A stretch of 64,000 nt of DNA from CAMLIZ01 sp040758375 (lineage in GTDB: Bacteria; Pseudomonadota; Gammaproteobacteria; Burkholderiales; Burkholderiaceae_C). The first letter of the stretch is position 1, and every line of letters starts with the position of its first letter. The stretch is taken from positions 1 through 64,000 of the forward strand of contig JBFLWE010000014.1 of assembly GCA_040758375.1 (NCBI GenBank), given 5' to 3'. The position numbers were made by a program, and so were the translations under genes. The notes below the pieces were generated by a model. That model made no database searches. It worked only from the letters and a program-made list of their open reading frames with translations, and had not been told where the DNA came from. This document shows, one piece after another, positions 26,309-33,767 of the stretch.

Positions 26309-26947
26309 TCAGCCGCTGGTCAGGCCGTGGCGCAGCGCGTACTTCAGCAGCTCGGCGTTGGTGGCGACGCCCAGCTTGTGCATCAGCCGCATCTTGTGCG
26401 TGCTGACGGTCTTGGGGCTGAGCCGCAGTTCGTCGGCGATGCTGCCCAGCGACAGGCCGGCGACGATGCGCTCGAGCACCTGCAGCTCGCGTGCGGAGAG
26501 CTGCTCGTGCGGACCGGTCTCGCGGTTCGCACCATGGAACACCACCGAGTCCACCAGCGACGGGTCGATGTAGCGGCCGCCCGAGGCCACTTTGCGCACA
26601 GCCGCCAGCAGCACTTCGGGGTCGGAGTCCTTGGTCACATACCCGGCCGCGCCGGCGCGCAGCGCGGAGGTGACGATCTGGCTCTCGTTGTGCATCGACA
26701 GCACCAGGATCGGCAGGCCCGGCCGCTCCTGCAGCACACGCCGGATCAGGTCGACACCGTTCATGCCCGGCATCGCCAGATCCAGCAACAGCAGGTCCGC
26801 CTGGCCGGCCGCCAGCAGGGACAAGGCCTCCGCGCCGCTGGCTGCTTCGCCGACGACCGCCAGGTCGTCGGCGGTGGCAAGGATGCGCCGCAGGCCGCCA
26901 CGCACGATCGCGTGGTCGTCGGCGATCAGCACTCGGCGCGCGGCCAT
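26309..26947 (-). CDS. NarL/FixJ family response regulator
   Basis: A 212-residue regulator: receiver at 1-120 (IADDHAIVR; Asp in LLLLDLAMPGMNG; Lys in VTKDSDPEV) and LuxR-type helix-turn-helix at about 145-205 (LSARELQVLERIVAGLSLGS, then LSPKTVSTHKMRLMHKL). It binds DNA when phosphorylated. It starts two bases after the stop of the sensor kinase gene and is its cognate partner. Target genes cannot be read from the sequence. Confidence 0.95.
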   Translation of the reverse strand: MAARRVLIADDHAIVRGGLRRILATADDLAVVGEAASGAEALSLLAAGQADLLLLDLAMPGMNGVDLIRRVLQERPGLPILVLSMHNESQIVTSALRAGAAGYVTKDSDPEVLLAAVRKVASGGRYIDPSLVDSVVFHGANRETGPHEQLSARELQVLERIVAGLSLGSIADELRLSPKTVSTHKMRLMHKLGVATNAELLKYALRHGLTSG

Positions 26948-26949
26948 GG

Positions 26950-28893
26950 TCACACCACCGACATCTCGATGCGCACCATCGTGCCGCCTCGTCCGCTGTG
27001 AAGCTCGAAGCGCCCACCCATCTTGATCATCCTTTCCTCCATGCCCAACAGCCCGAAGCCGCGCCCGCGCGCGCGGGCCTGCGGCGCATCGAAGCCGACT
27101 CCATCGTCGCGCACCGCCAGCGCGATGCAGTCGTCGCGCCGCGCGAGCTCGATGCTGACCTGTGTGGCCCGTGCGTGGCGCGCCACGTTGGTCAGCGACT
27201 CCTGCACCACGCGGAACAGCGCCGTCGCGCGCGACTCCGGCAGCGCTGGGATCTCGCCTTCCACGTTGAGCTGGCAGGGGATCTCCCAGCGCAGCGCGAA
27301 GTCCTCCGCCAGCCACTCCAGCGCGGGCACCAGCCCCAGGTCCAGCGCCGCCGGTCGCAGGTTGCTCGCGACGTGGCGCACCACCATCAGCGTGTGGTCC
27401 ACCATCGAGCGCATCTTGTCCACCTGCTGGCACAGCCCGGCATCGCCGGCCAGCCGGGAGCGCATCAGCGACAGGTCCATGCGCAGCGCCGTCAGCAGCT
27501 GCCCCAGCTCGTCGTGCACGTCGCGCGCAATGTGCTTGCGTTCCTCTTCCACCAGGGCGTCCACGTGCGCGGCCAGGTCGCGCAGCTGGCGCTGCGACTG
27601 CTCCAGTGCCAGCTCGGCGCGCTTGCGCTCGGTGATGTCCTGCAGCGTGCCGACGAGCCGCGCCACGCGGCCGGCGGTGTCGAACTCCGGCTCGGCCTGC
27701 TGATGCACCACCGTGGCACCACCGGCACCCATGCGGTGGTCCACCGCGACCGGGCGGCTGTCGTCGCGGGCGGCCTCCAACGCCGCCTCGAGCGCCGGGC
27801 GGTCGGCCGCATGCACGCAGCCGAGAAAGACCTCCGCCGACAGCGCCTGTGCTTGCGGCCCAAGGCCCAGCAGCCGCGAAGCCTCGGCCGAGCACTGCAC
27901 GCTGCCGGCGCGCAGGTCCCACTCCCAGTCGCCCAGGCGCGCGATGCGCTGCGCGTTGGCCAGCCGGTGCTCGCTGGCGCGCAGTGCCTGCTGCACGCGC
28001 TGGCTTTCGGCTGTGTCCAGCGCCTGCACGATGAACAGCTGCCCATCGCCGGGGCCGGGCCGCAGCACGCGCACCGCCAGCGTGACGGCTGCTTCCGAAC
28101 CGTCGGGCCGCAGCAAGCGCACGTCCTTCTGGCAGGCCCTCAGCTCGCCGCGCCGCAGCGCCTCCCAGCAGCTCGCATGTGCCACGCGGTCGGCCGGCGC
28201 GAGCAGCTCGATGAAGCCCACGGTGGACCACTGCGCCGCGCTGCGGCCGACCAGCGCGCCGAAGGCGGCGTTGGCGCGCTGCACGCATCCGTCGGCGCCG
28301 ATCACCGCCATGCCCACCGCCGCGGCCTCGAAGGTCATTTCGAGGAAGTCCTTCGCTTGGCGCAGGGCCTGCTCGTTGCGCAGCAGCGCCTGCCGGCGCT
28401 CGACCTGGTCGGTGATGTCCTGCACGTTGACGACGCGGCACTGCACGGCCCCGCTCTCGTCACGCACCGCGCTCACGTCCACCAGCACCGGAAACTCGCT
28501 GCCGTCGCGCCGCAGGTGCAACGACTCGAACCGGTGCCGGCCTTGCCCCTGCGCGATGCGGATCTGCTCGGCCACGCCATCACGCACCGACGGCGCGAAC
28601 ACGTGCAGCAGCGGCGCGCCCTGCAACTCCTCGACCGTGAAGCCGTGCATGCGGGCGAACTCGGGATTCACGAGTTCGAGCCGCTGGCCGTCGGCCGAGC
28701 CCACCACGACGCCCCAGCCCGCGTCTCGGAACACCTGTTCCCAGCACAGCGCGGCGCGGCGTTGACGCGCATCGCGCTCGGTCAGCGCCACCTCGGCCGC
28801 CGGGCCCAGCCAGCCCAGCCGCCGCGCCATCAGATAGCTGCCGATCAGGGCGGCCAGCCATGCGGCCACCAGCCATGCCGTGCTCCCGCTCAA
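26950..28893 (-). CDS. PAS-containing sensor histidine kinase (NarX/HisKA_3 type)
   Basis: A protein of about 647 residues with one N-terminal membrane helix (STAWLVAAWLAALIGSYLM) and three PAS domains at roughly 45-165, 175-290 and 300-420. The dimerisation helix has the phosphorylated His in HIARDVHDELGQLLTALRMD, the HisKA_3 form, and the ATPase has DDGVGFD and GRGFGLLGMEER. The TTG at 28893 is preferred as start: GGGGA lies seven bases before it and codon third positions upstream lose their G/C bias. An ATG at 28953 is the alternative. It pairs with the NarL-type regulator just downstream. The PAS ligands are unknown. Confidence 0.85.
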   Translation of the reverse strand: MSGSTAWLVAAWLAALIGSYLMARRLGWLGPAAEVALTERDARQRRAALCWEQVFRDAGWGVVVGSADGQRLELVNPEFARMHGFTVEELQGAPLLHVFAPSVRDGVAEQIRIAQGQGRHRFESLHLRRDGSEFPVLVDVSAVRDESGAVQCRVVNVQDITDQVERRQALLRNEQALRQAKDFLEMTFEAAAVGMAVIGADGCVQRANAAFGALVGRSAAQWSTVGFIELLAPADRVAHASCWEALRRGELRACQKDVRLLRPDGSEAAVTLAVRVLRPGPGDGQLFIVQALDTAESQRVQQALRASEHRLANAQRIARLGDWEWDLRAGSVQCSAEASRLLGLGPQAQALSAEVFLGCVHAADRPALEAALEAARDDSRPVAVDHRMGAGGATVVHQQAEPEFDTAGRVARLVGTLQDITERKRAELALEQSQRQLRDLAAHVDALVEEERKHIARDVHDELGQLLTALRMDLSLMRSRLAGDAGLCQQVDKMRSMVDHTLMVVRHVASNLRPAALDLGLVPALEWLAEDFALRWEIPCQLNVEGEIPALPESRATALFRVVQESLTNVARHARATQVSIELARRDDCIALAVRDDGVGFDAPQARARGRGFGLLGMEERMIKMGGRFELHSGRGGTMVRIEMSVV

Positions 28894-29007
28894 GTGCGAT
28901 CCCCGTGCACGAGTCCCTCCGATGGCGGCTGTCGCCCCCCGGGGGCCGATCATAGCGGCGCATGCCCGCCTCGCCCCAGGCGCCAGGGGCCCCGGCGGCG
29001 GGCCTCC

Positions 29008-29013
29008 TAGAAT
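29008..29013 (+). promoter_or_regulatory. -10-like hexamer of argS
   Basis: TAGAAT lies six bases before the argS ATG, and no Shine-Dalgarno sequence is present in the 25 bases upstream. A leaderless argS-SPOR transcript is predicted. Confidence 0.55.
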
Positions 29014-29019
29014 TACTTC

Positions 29020-30753
29020 ATGATCCAAGCCAAGCAGGACCTGCTGCACGCGCTGCGTGAAGCGGTCGCCGACCTGGCGCCCTCCTTCGGCGCCCCGCCT
29101 TCGGGTTTCATCCCCACGTTCGAGTCGCCCAAGCAGGCCTCGCATGGCGACCTGGCCGTCACCGCCGCAATGCAGCTGGCCAAGCCCGCGCGCAAGAACC
29201 CGCGCGAGCTGGCCCAGGCGCTGGTCGAGGCCTTGCAGCGCCAGCCAGCGGTGCAGCGCTGGGTGCAGGCGCTGGAGATCGCCGGCCCCGGTTTCATCAA
29301 CCTGCGCCTGAGAGACGCCGCCAAGCAGGCCGTCGTGGCCGAGGTGCTGCGCGCGGGCGACGCCTTCGGCCAGCAGCCGCCCAACGGCCAGAAGATGATG
29401 GTGGAGTTCGTCTCGGCCAACCCTACCGGCCCGCTGCACGTGGGCCATGGGCGCCAGGGCGCTTTGGGCGACTCGATCTGCCACCTCTATGAAACCCAGG
29501 GCTGGCAGGTCACGCGCGAGTTCTACTACAACGACGCCGGCGTGCAGATCGCCAACCTGGCGCTGTCGACGCAATGCCGCCTCAAGGGCCTGAAGCCGGG
29601 CGATGCCGGCTGGCCCGACAGCGCCTACAACGGCGACTACATCGCCGACATCGCGGCCGACTTCCGCGCAAAGAAGACCGTGAAAGCCGACGACCGCGAG
29701 TTCACGGCCTCCGGCGACCCCGACGACCTGGACGGCATCCGCCAGTTCGCGGTGGCCTACCTGCGCCACGAACAAGACCTGGACCTGCAGGCCTTCGGCG
29801 TGCGCTTCGACCACTACTTCCTCGAATCGAGCCTGTACACCACGGGGCGGGTGGAGCAGACGGTCAAGCGCCTGGTCGAGGCCGGCAAGACCTACGAGCA
29901 GGACGGCGCGCTGTGGCTGAAGACCACCGACTACGGCGACGACAAGGACCGCGTGATGCGCAAGTCCGACGGCAGCTACACCTACTTCGTGCCGGACGTG
30001 GCCTACCACCTCAACAAGTGGGAGCGCGGCTTCACGAAGGTGATCAACGTGCAGGGCACCGACCACCACGGCACGATCGCGCGCGTGCGTGCCGGCGTGC
30101 AGGCGGCCGGCGAAGGCATCCCGCCCGGCTACCCCGACTACGTGCTGCACAAGATGGTCACGGTGATGAAAGGCGGCCAGGAGGTCAAGCTCTCCAAGCG
30201 CGCCGGCTCCTACGTGACCTTGCGCGACCTGATCGACTGGACCAGCCGCGACGCGGTGCGCTTCTTCCTCGTGAGCCGCAAGGCCGACACCGAGTTCGTG
30301 TTCGACATCGACCTGGCGCTCAAGCAGAACGACGAGAACCCTGTGTTCTACGTGCAGTACGCCCACGCACGCATCTGCTCGGTGCTCGCCGAAGCCGACA
30401 AGCGGTTCGGCTTCGGCCTCGACGAAGCGGCGCTGCAGGACGCCGACCTGTCCCTGCTCACCGCCCCCACCGAGACGGCGCTGATGCTCAGGCTCGCCGC
30501 CTACCCCGAGATGCTGAGCCGCGCCGCGGCGGACTTTGCGCCGCATGATGTGGCGTTTTACCTGCGCGACGTGTCGGCCGCCTTCCACAGCTACTACGCA
30601 GCCGAGCGCTTTCTCGTCGATGATCGGGCGCTGGCCCAGGCCCGGCTGGCGCTGCTGGCCGCGACGAGGCAGGTGCTGCGCAACGCGCTGGCGGTGCTGG
30701 GCGTGAGCGCGCCGCGCTCGATGACACGAGAAACGGAAGAGACAAGCGAATGA
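29020..30753 (+). CDS. argS: Arginine--tRNA ligase
   Basis: Charges tRNA-Arg with arginine (cytoplasm). The 577-residue length is normal for the family. The class I signature is GPLHVGHGRQGALGDS (HIGH form), the KMSKS-like loop is QEVKLSKRAGSYVTLRDL, and the ArgRS N-terminal and C-terminal anticodon-binding domains (DALRM, ending near VLGVSAPRSM) are present. The stop overlaps the SPOR protein start (ATGA), a coupling seen in this order of bacteria. Confidence 0.97.
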   Translation: MIQAKQDLLHALREAVADLAPSFGAPPSGFIPTFESPKQASHGDLAVTAAMQLAKPARKNPRELAQALVEALQRQPAVQRWVQALEIAGPGFINLRLRDAAKQAVVAEVLRAGDAFGQQPPNGQKMMVEFVSANPTGPLHVGHGRQGALGDSICHLYETQGWQVTREFYYNDAGVQIANLALSTQCRLKGLKPGDAGWPDSAYNGDYIADIAADFRAKKTVKADDREFTASGDPDDLDGIRQFAVAYLRHEQDLDLQAFGVRFDHYFLESSLYTTGRVEQTVKRLVEAGKTYEQDGALWLKTTDYGDDKDRVMRKSDGSYTYFVPDVAYHLNKWERGFTKVINVQGTDHHGTIARVRAGVQAAGEGIPPGYPDYVLHKMVTVMKGGQEVKLSKRAGSYVTLRDLIDWTSRDAVRFFLVSRKADTEFVFDIDLALKQNDENPVFYVQYAHARICSVLAEADKRFGFGLDEAALQDADLSLLTAPTETALMLRLAAYPEMLSRAAADFAPHDVAFYLRDVSAAFHSYYAAERFLVDDRALAQARLALLAATRQVLRNALAVLGVSAPRSMTRETEETSE

Positions 30754-31409
30754 AGTCGCAACAGGGTGAAAAGGGAGGCTTCGTCCTCGGCCTGATCGTC
30801 GGCCTGCTGGTCGGTCTGGCGCTGGCGCTGGGCGTCGCGCTGTACGTCACCAAGGTGCCGGTGCCGTTCGTCAACAAGGTGCCGCAGCGCACGCCCGAGC
30901 AAGACGCCGCCGAGATCGAGCGCAACAAGAACTGGGACCCCAACGCGCCGCTGGGCGGCAAGCCGGTGAAGCCGCCGGCCACCGCCGCCTCCGGGACGGT
31001 GACGCCAGCGCCCGCAGTGGCGGCCCGGCCGGCCGCGCCGGCGCAGACTCCGGACGGCACGCTGCGCTCGCAGCGCGACCCGGCCGCCATCTTGTCCGGC
31101 CAGCCGGTGTCGCCCGCGGCCGCCCCCATGGTGCCGGCCCGGTCGGCCAAACCGGAGCCTGCGACGTTCACCTATTTCGTACAGGCTGGCGCCTTCGGCA
31201 AGCCCGAGGACGCCGAGGCCCAGCGCGCCAAGCTGGCAATGCTGGGGCTGGGCGCCAAGGTCACCGAGCGCGAGCAGTCGGGCCGCACGGTGTACCGTGT
31301 GCGCCTGGGCCCTTTCGAGCGCAAGGAAGACGCCGACGCGGCCCAGGAAAAGCTGCAGGCGGCCAGCGTCGAGGCCGCCCTCGTGCGGGTCGAGAACACG
31401 GCCCGCTGA
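30750..31409 (+). CDS. SPOR domain membrane protein (FtsN-like)
   Basis: A 219-residue bitopic inner-membrane protein: short cytoplasmic tail, a membrane helix at about 10-35 (GFVLGLIVGLLVGLALALGV), a Pro/Ala-rich periplasmic linker, and a SPOR domain at about 145-215 (FTYFVQAGAFGKPEDAEAQR, then YRVRLGPFERKEDA). SPOR domains bind denuded septal glycan, so a role in cell division or wall remodelling is likely. Whether it is the functional FtsN cannot be shown. It is coupled to argS. Confidence 0.9.
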   Translation: MKSQQGEKGGFVLGLIVGLLVGLALALGVALYVTKVPVPFVNKVPQRTPEQDAAEIERNKNWDPNAPLGGKPVKPPATAASGTVTPAPAVAARPAAPAQTPDGTLRSQRDPAAILSGQPVSPAAAPMVPARSAKPEPATFTYFVQAGAFGKPEDAEAQRAKLAMLGLGAKVTEREQSGRTVYRVRLGPFERKEDADAAQEKLQAASVEAALVRVENTAR

Positions 31410-31437
31410 ACAAAACGCCCCAACGAAAGGACAGCGG

Positions 31438-32079
31438 ATGAAACGGCGCGACTTTTCTGCGCAACTGCTCGCGGCAGCCGCGGGCCTGCCCCTGGCCGGC
31501 AACGTGCTCGCCCAAGGCCAGCCGACCGAGGGCCAACACTACGTCAAGCTGAACCAGCCGGTGCCCGTGCCCTCGAACGGCAAGATCGACATCGTGGAGT
31601 TCTTCTGGTACGGCTGCCCGCACTGCAATGCGCTGGAGCCGCACCTCGAGGCCTGGATCAAGCAGCTGCCGCCGGACGTGAACTTCCGCCGTGCGCACGT
31701 GGCCTTTGCCGCCCTGCACGAGACGCACTCGCGCATCCACTACGCGCTCGACACCATGGGGCTGCTGGAGCAGATGCATCGCAAGGTGTTCGCCGCCATC
31801 CACGTGCAGCGCAAGCGCCTGGACAAGGAAGCCGACATCGAAGCCTTCATGACCGAGCACGGCGTGGACGGCAAGAAGTTCATCGAGGTCTTCAAGTCCT
31901 TCGCGGTGCAGACCAAGGTGCGCCAGGCCAAGCAGCTGTCCGACGCCTACAAGATCGACAGCGTGCCCACCCTGGGGGTGCACGGCCGCTACTGGACCAA
32001 CGTGGGCATGGCCGGCGGCCAGGAACGCGCGCTGAGGGTGGTGGACTTCCTCGCACAGAAGGTGCGCTCGGGCCGCTGA
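31438..32079 (+). CDS. dsbA: Thiol:disulfide interchange protein DsbA
   Basis: Oxidises cysteine pairs in exported proteins (periplasm). The 213-residue precursor has the active site FFWYGCPHCNALEPH (Cys60, Cys63) and a cis-Pro loop in SVPTLGVHGRYW. The signal peptide starts MKRRDFSAQLL, with twin arginines followed by D-F-S, which resembles a Tat motif, although Sec or SRP export is usual for DsbA. GAAAGG lies upstream of the ATG. It lies 28 bases after the SPOR gene and is probably in the same transcript. The redox partner DsbB is not in the window. Confidence 0.94.
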   Translation: MKRRDFSAQLLAAAAGLPLAGNVLAQGQPTEGQHYVKLNQPVPVPSNGKIDIVEFFWYGCPHCNALEPHLEAWIKQLPPDVNFRRAHVAFAALHETHSRIHYALDTMGLLEQMHRKVFAAIHVQRKRLDKEADIEAFMTEHGVDGKKFIEVFKSFAVQTKVRQAKQLSDAYKIDSVPTLGVHGRYWTNVGMAGGQERALRVVDFLAQKVRSGR

Positions 32080-32086
32080 GCACGGC

Positions 32087-32116
32087 GGCGGCGGACCCAA
32101 CACGCGTACCGCCGCC
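32087..32116 (+). terminator. GC-rich stem-loop after dsbA
   Basis: GGCGGCGG at 32087-32094 pairs exactly with CCGCCGCC at 32109-32116 across a 14-base loop. Only a poor T-tract follows, so it may be a weak terminator or an RNA-stabilising hairpin. Confidence 0.35.
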
Positions 32117-32184
32117 CGTCAAGCTGTTTCGCCAATCACGGCGGATATTCACGTTCTTCGGTTCGCGCGGCCAAGGCAGGCCAC

Positions 32185-32190
32185 TAGAAT
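32185..32190 (+). promoter_or_regulatory. -10-like hexamer upstream of lptA
   Basis: TAGAAT lies 22 bases before the lptA ATG. The -35 region is weak. It would drive the lptA-lptB-rpoN group with a leader of about 15 bases. Confidence 0.45.
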
Positions 32191-32212
32191 GACCTGCAAG
32201 TTCCATGCCGCA

Positions 32213-32842
32213 ATGAAACACCTCCTCACGCATCGACTGGCAGGCCGCGCGCTCGCACTCGCGCTGGCCGCGGCCCTGGCGCCGGCAGCGCACGCCGACC
32301 GGGCCGACCGCAACCAGCCGATGACCATCACCGCCGACGCGCAGAGCACGATCGACCTGCTGAAGCAGACGGTCGTGTTCAGCGGCAACGTGCTCATCAG
32401 CCAGGGCACGCTGACCATCCGCGCCGAGCGGGTGGAGGTGCGCGAGAACGCGCAGGGCTTCCGCAGCGCCACCGCGCTGGGCAGCGGCGGGCGGCAGGCC
32501 AGCTTCCGCCAGAAGCGCGAGGGGCTGGACGAATACGTCGAAGGCTTTGCCGACCGCGTGGAATACGACGGCCAGGCCGATACCGTGCACTTCATCGGCC
32601 ATGCCAAGGTGCGCCGCCTGCGTGGCGGCACCGTGGCCGACGAGCTCACCGGCGACCAGATCAGCTACGACAACGTGGCCGAGCTGTTCAGCGTGCAAGG
32701 CGGCCCCAGCAACGTCTCGCCCGGCAACCCCAGCGGCCGCGTGCGCGCCGTGCTGACGCCTGCGCCCAAGGCTTCGGCGCCTGCCGCGCCAGCGTCTGCG
32801 GCGCCGTTGAAACCCTCCGGTTCGCTCGGAACCCCACGATGA
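32213..32842 (+). CDS. lptA: Lipopolysaccharide transport periplasmic protein LptA
   Basis: Forms the periplasmic bridge that carries LPS from LptC to LptD. The 209-residue precursor has a signal peptide (ALALALAAALAPAAHA) and an OstA-type beta-jellyroll from about residue 30 to 165 (ITADAQSTIDLLKQTVVFSG, EGFADRVEYDGQADTVHFIG, ITGDQISYDN-like block). The Ala/Pro tail is not conserved. An ATG at 32189 in frame would add eight residues and lies on the -10, so the inner ATG was chosen. It overlaps lptB by four bases. lptC, often the gene before, is replaced here by dsbA. Confidence 0.93.
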   Translation: MKHLLTHRLAGRALALALAAALAPAAHADRADRNQPMTITADAQSTIDLLKQTVVFSGNVLISQGTLTIRAERVEVRENAQGFRSATALGSGGRQASFRQKREGLDEYVEGFADRVEYDGQADTVHFIGHAKVRRLRGGTVADELTGDQISYDNVAELFSVQGGPSNVSPGNPSGRVRAVLTPAPKASAPAAPASAAPLKPSGSLGTPR

Positions 32843-33603
32843 GCGCCGTGACGGGTGCCGCGCAAAGCCGGCTGGAAGCCGAGGGCCTGCAAAAGGCCTA
32901 TGGCTCGCGCAAGGTGGTGAAGGACGTGCACCTGGCGGTGGGCGCCGGCGAGGTGGTGGGCCTGCTGGGCCCCAACGGCGCCGGCAAGACCACCAGCTTC
33001 TACATGATCGTGGGCCTGGTGCGTGCCGACGCCGGCGAGATCCGCATCGATGGCGAGCCCGTGCAGCACAAGCCGATCCACCAGCGCTCGCGCATGGGCT
33101 TGTCGTACCTGCCGCAGGAAGCGTCCATCTTCCGCAAGCTCACCGTGGAAGAGAACATCCGCGCGGTACTGGAGCTGCAGCTGGGCGAAGACGGCCGCCC
33201 GCTCAAGGGCAAGCTGATCGACCAGATGCTGGAGTCGCTGCTCGACGACCTGAGCATCGAGAAGCTGCGCTCCAGCCCGGCGCCGGCGCTGTCGGGCGGC
33301 GAGCGCCGGCGCGTGGAGATCGCGCGCGCGCTGGCCACGCAGCCGCGCTTCATCCTGCTGGACGAACCCTTCGCCGGCGTGGACCCGATCGCGGTGATCG
33401 AGATCCAGCGCATCATCAGCTTCCTCAAGGCGCGCGGCATCGGCGTGCTGATCACCGACCACAACGTGCGCGAGACGCTGGGCATCTGCGACCGCGCCTA
33501 CATCATCAGCGACGGCCGCGTGCTGGCCGAAGGCACGCCGCACGAGATCGTCGAGAACGCCGACGTCCGCAAGGTGTATCTCGGCGAGCATTTCCGCATG
33601 TGA
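32839..33603 (+). CDS. lptB: LPS export ABC transporter ATP-binding protein LptB
   Basis: The ATPase that drives LPS extraction with LptF, LptG and LptC at the inner membrane. The 254 residues have Walker A GPNGAGKTTSF, Q-loop YLPQEASIFRKLTV, signature LSGGERRRVEIARAL, Walker B FILLDEPFAGVDP and the switch His in ITDHNVRETL. It is coupled to lptA by the ATGA overlap and followed by rpoN after a 164-base spacer carrying palindromes. The permease genes are elsewhere. Confidence 0.97.
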   Translation: MSAVTGAAQSRLEAEGLQKAYGSRKVVKDVHLAVGAGEVVGLLGPNGAGKTTSFYMIVGLVRADAGEIRIDGEPVQHKPIHQRSRMGLSYLPQEASIFRKLTVEENIRAVLELQLGEDGRPLKGKLIDQMLESLLDDLSIEKLRSSPAPALSGGERRRVEIARALATQPRFILLDEPFAGVDPIAVIEIQRIISFLKARGIGVLITDHNVRETLGICDRAYIISDGRVLAEGTPHEIVENADVRKVYLGEHFRM

Positions 33604-33612
33604 TGGCCTACC

Positions 33613-33668
33613 CCCGAAGCGCCTTCGGCGGTGCCCCCTCGGGCTTCGCCCGCTCCCCCTCCAGGGGG
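33613..33668. repeat. Cluster of three GC-rich palindromes between lptB and rpoN
   Basis: Three stems lie in a row: CCGAAG-CGC-CTTCGG, CGGGC-TTC-GCCCG and CCCCCT-CC-AGGGGG. Blocks of this sort are scattered between genes in Burkholderiales genomes. It may end part of the lptB transcript or be an interspersed repeat element. No T-run follows. Confidence 0.6.
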
Positions 33669-33767
33669 CGCCCCCAGCGGACCGGCTACAGCCGGATCCG
33701 CGGCGGCCGTGGGCTGTGTCGATGCGCAGCGTCCGCTGGCGCGCCCGGGACAGAACGGTAATAAGTG

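Noticed and set aside
27000..30588. A single minus-strand frame of over 1200 codons joining the sensor kinase with sequence opposite argS
   Set aside because: The part opposite argS has no domain and codon bias drops at about 28900; argS on the plus strand has all family motifs.
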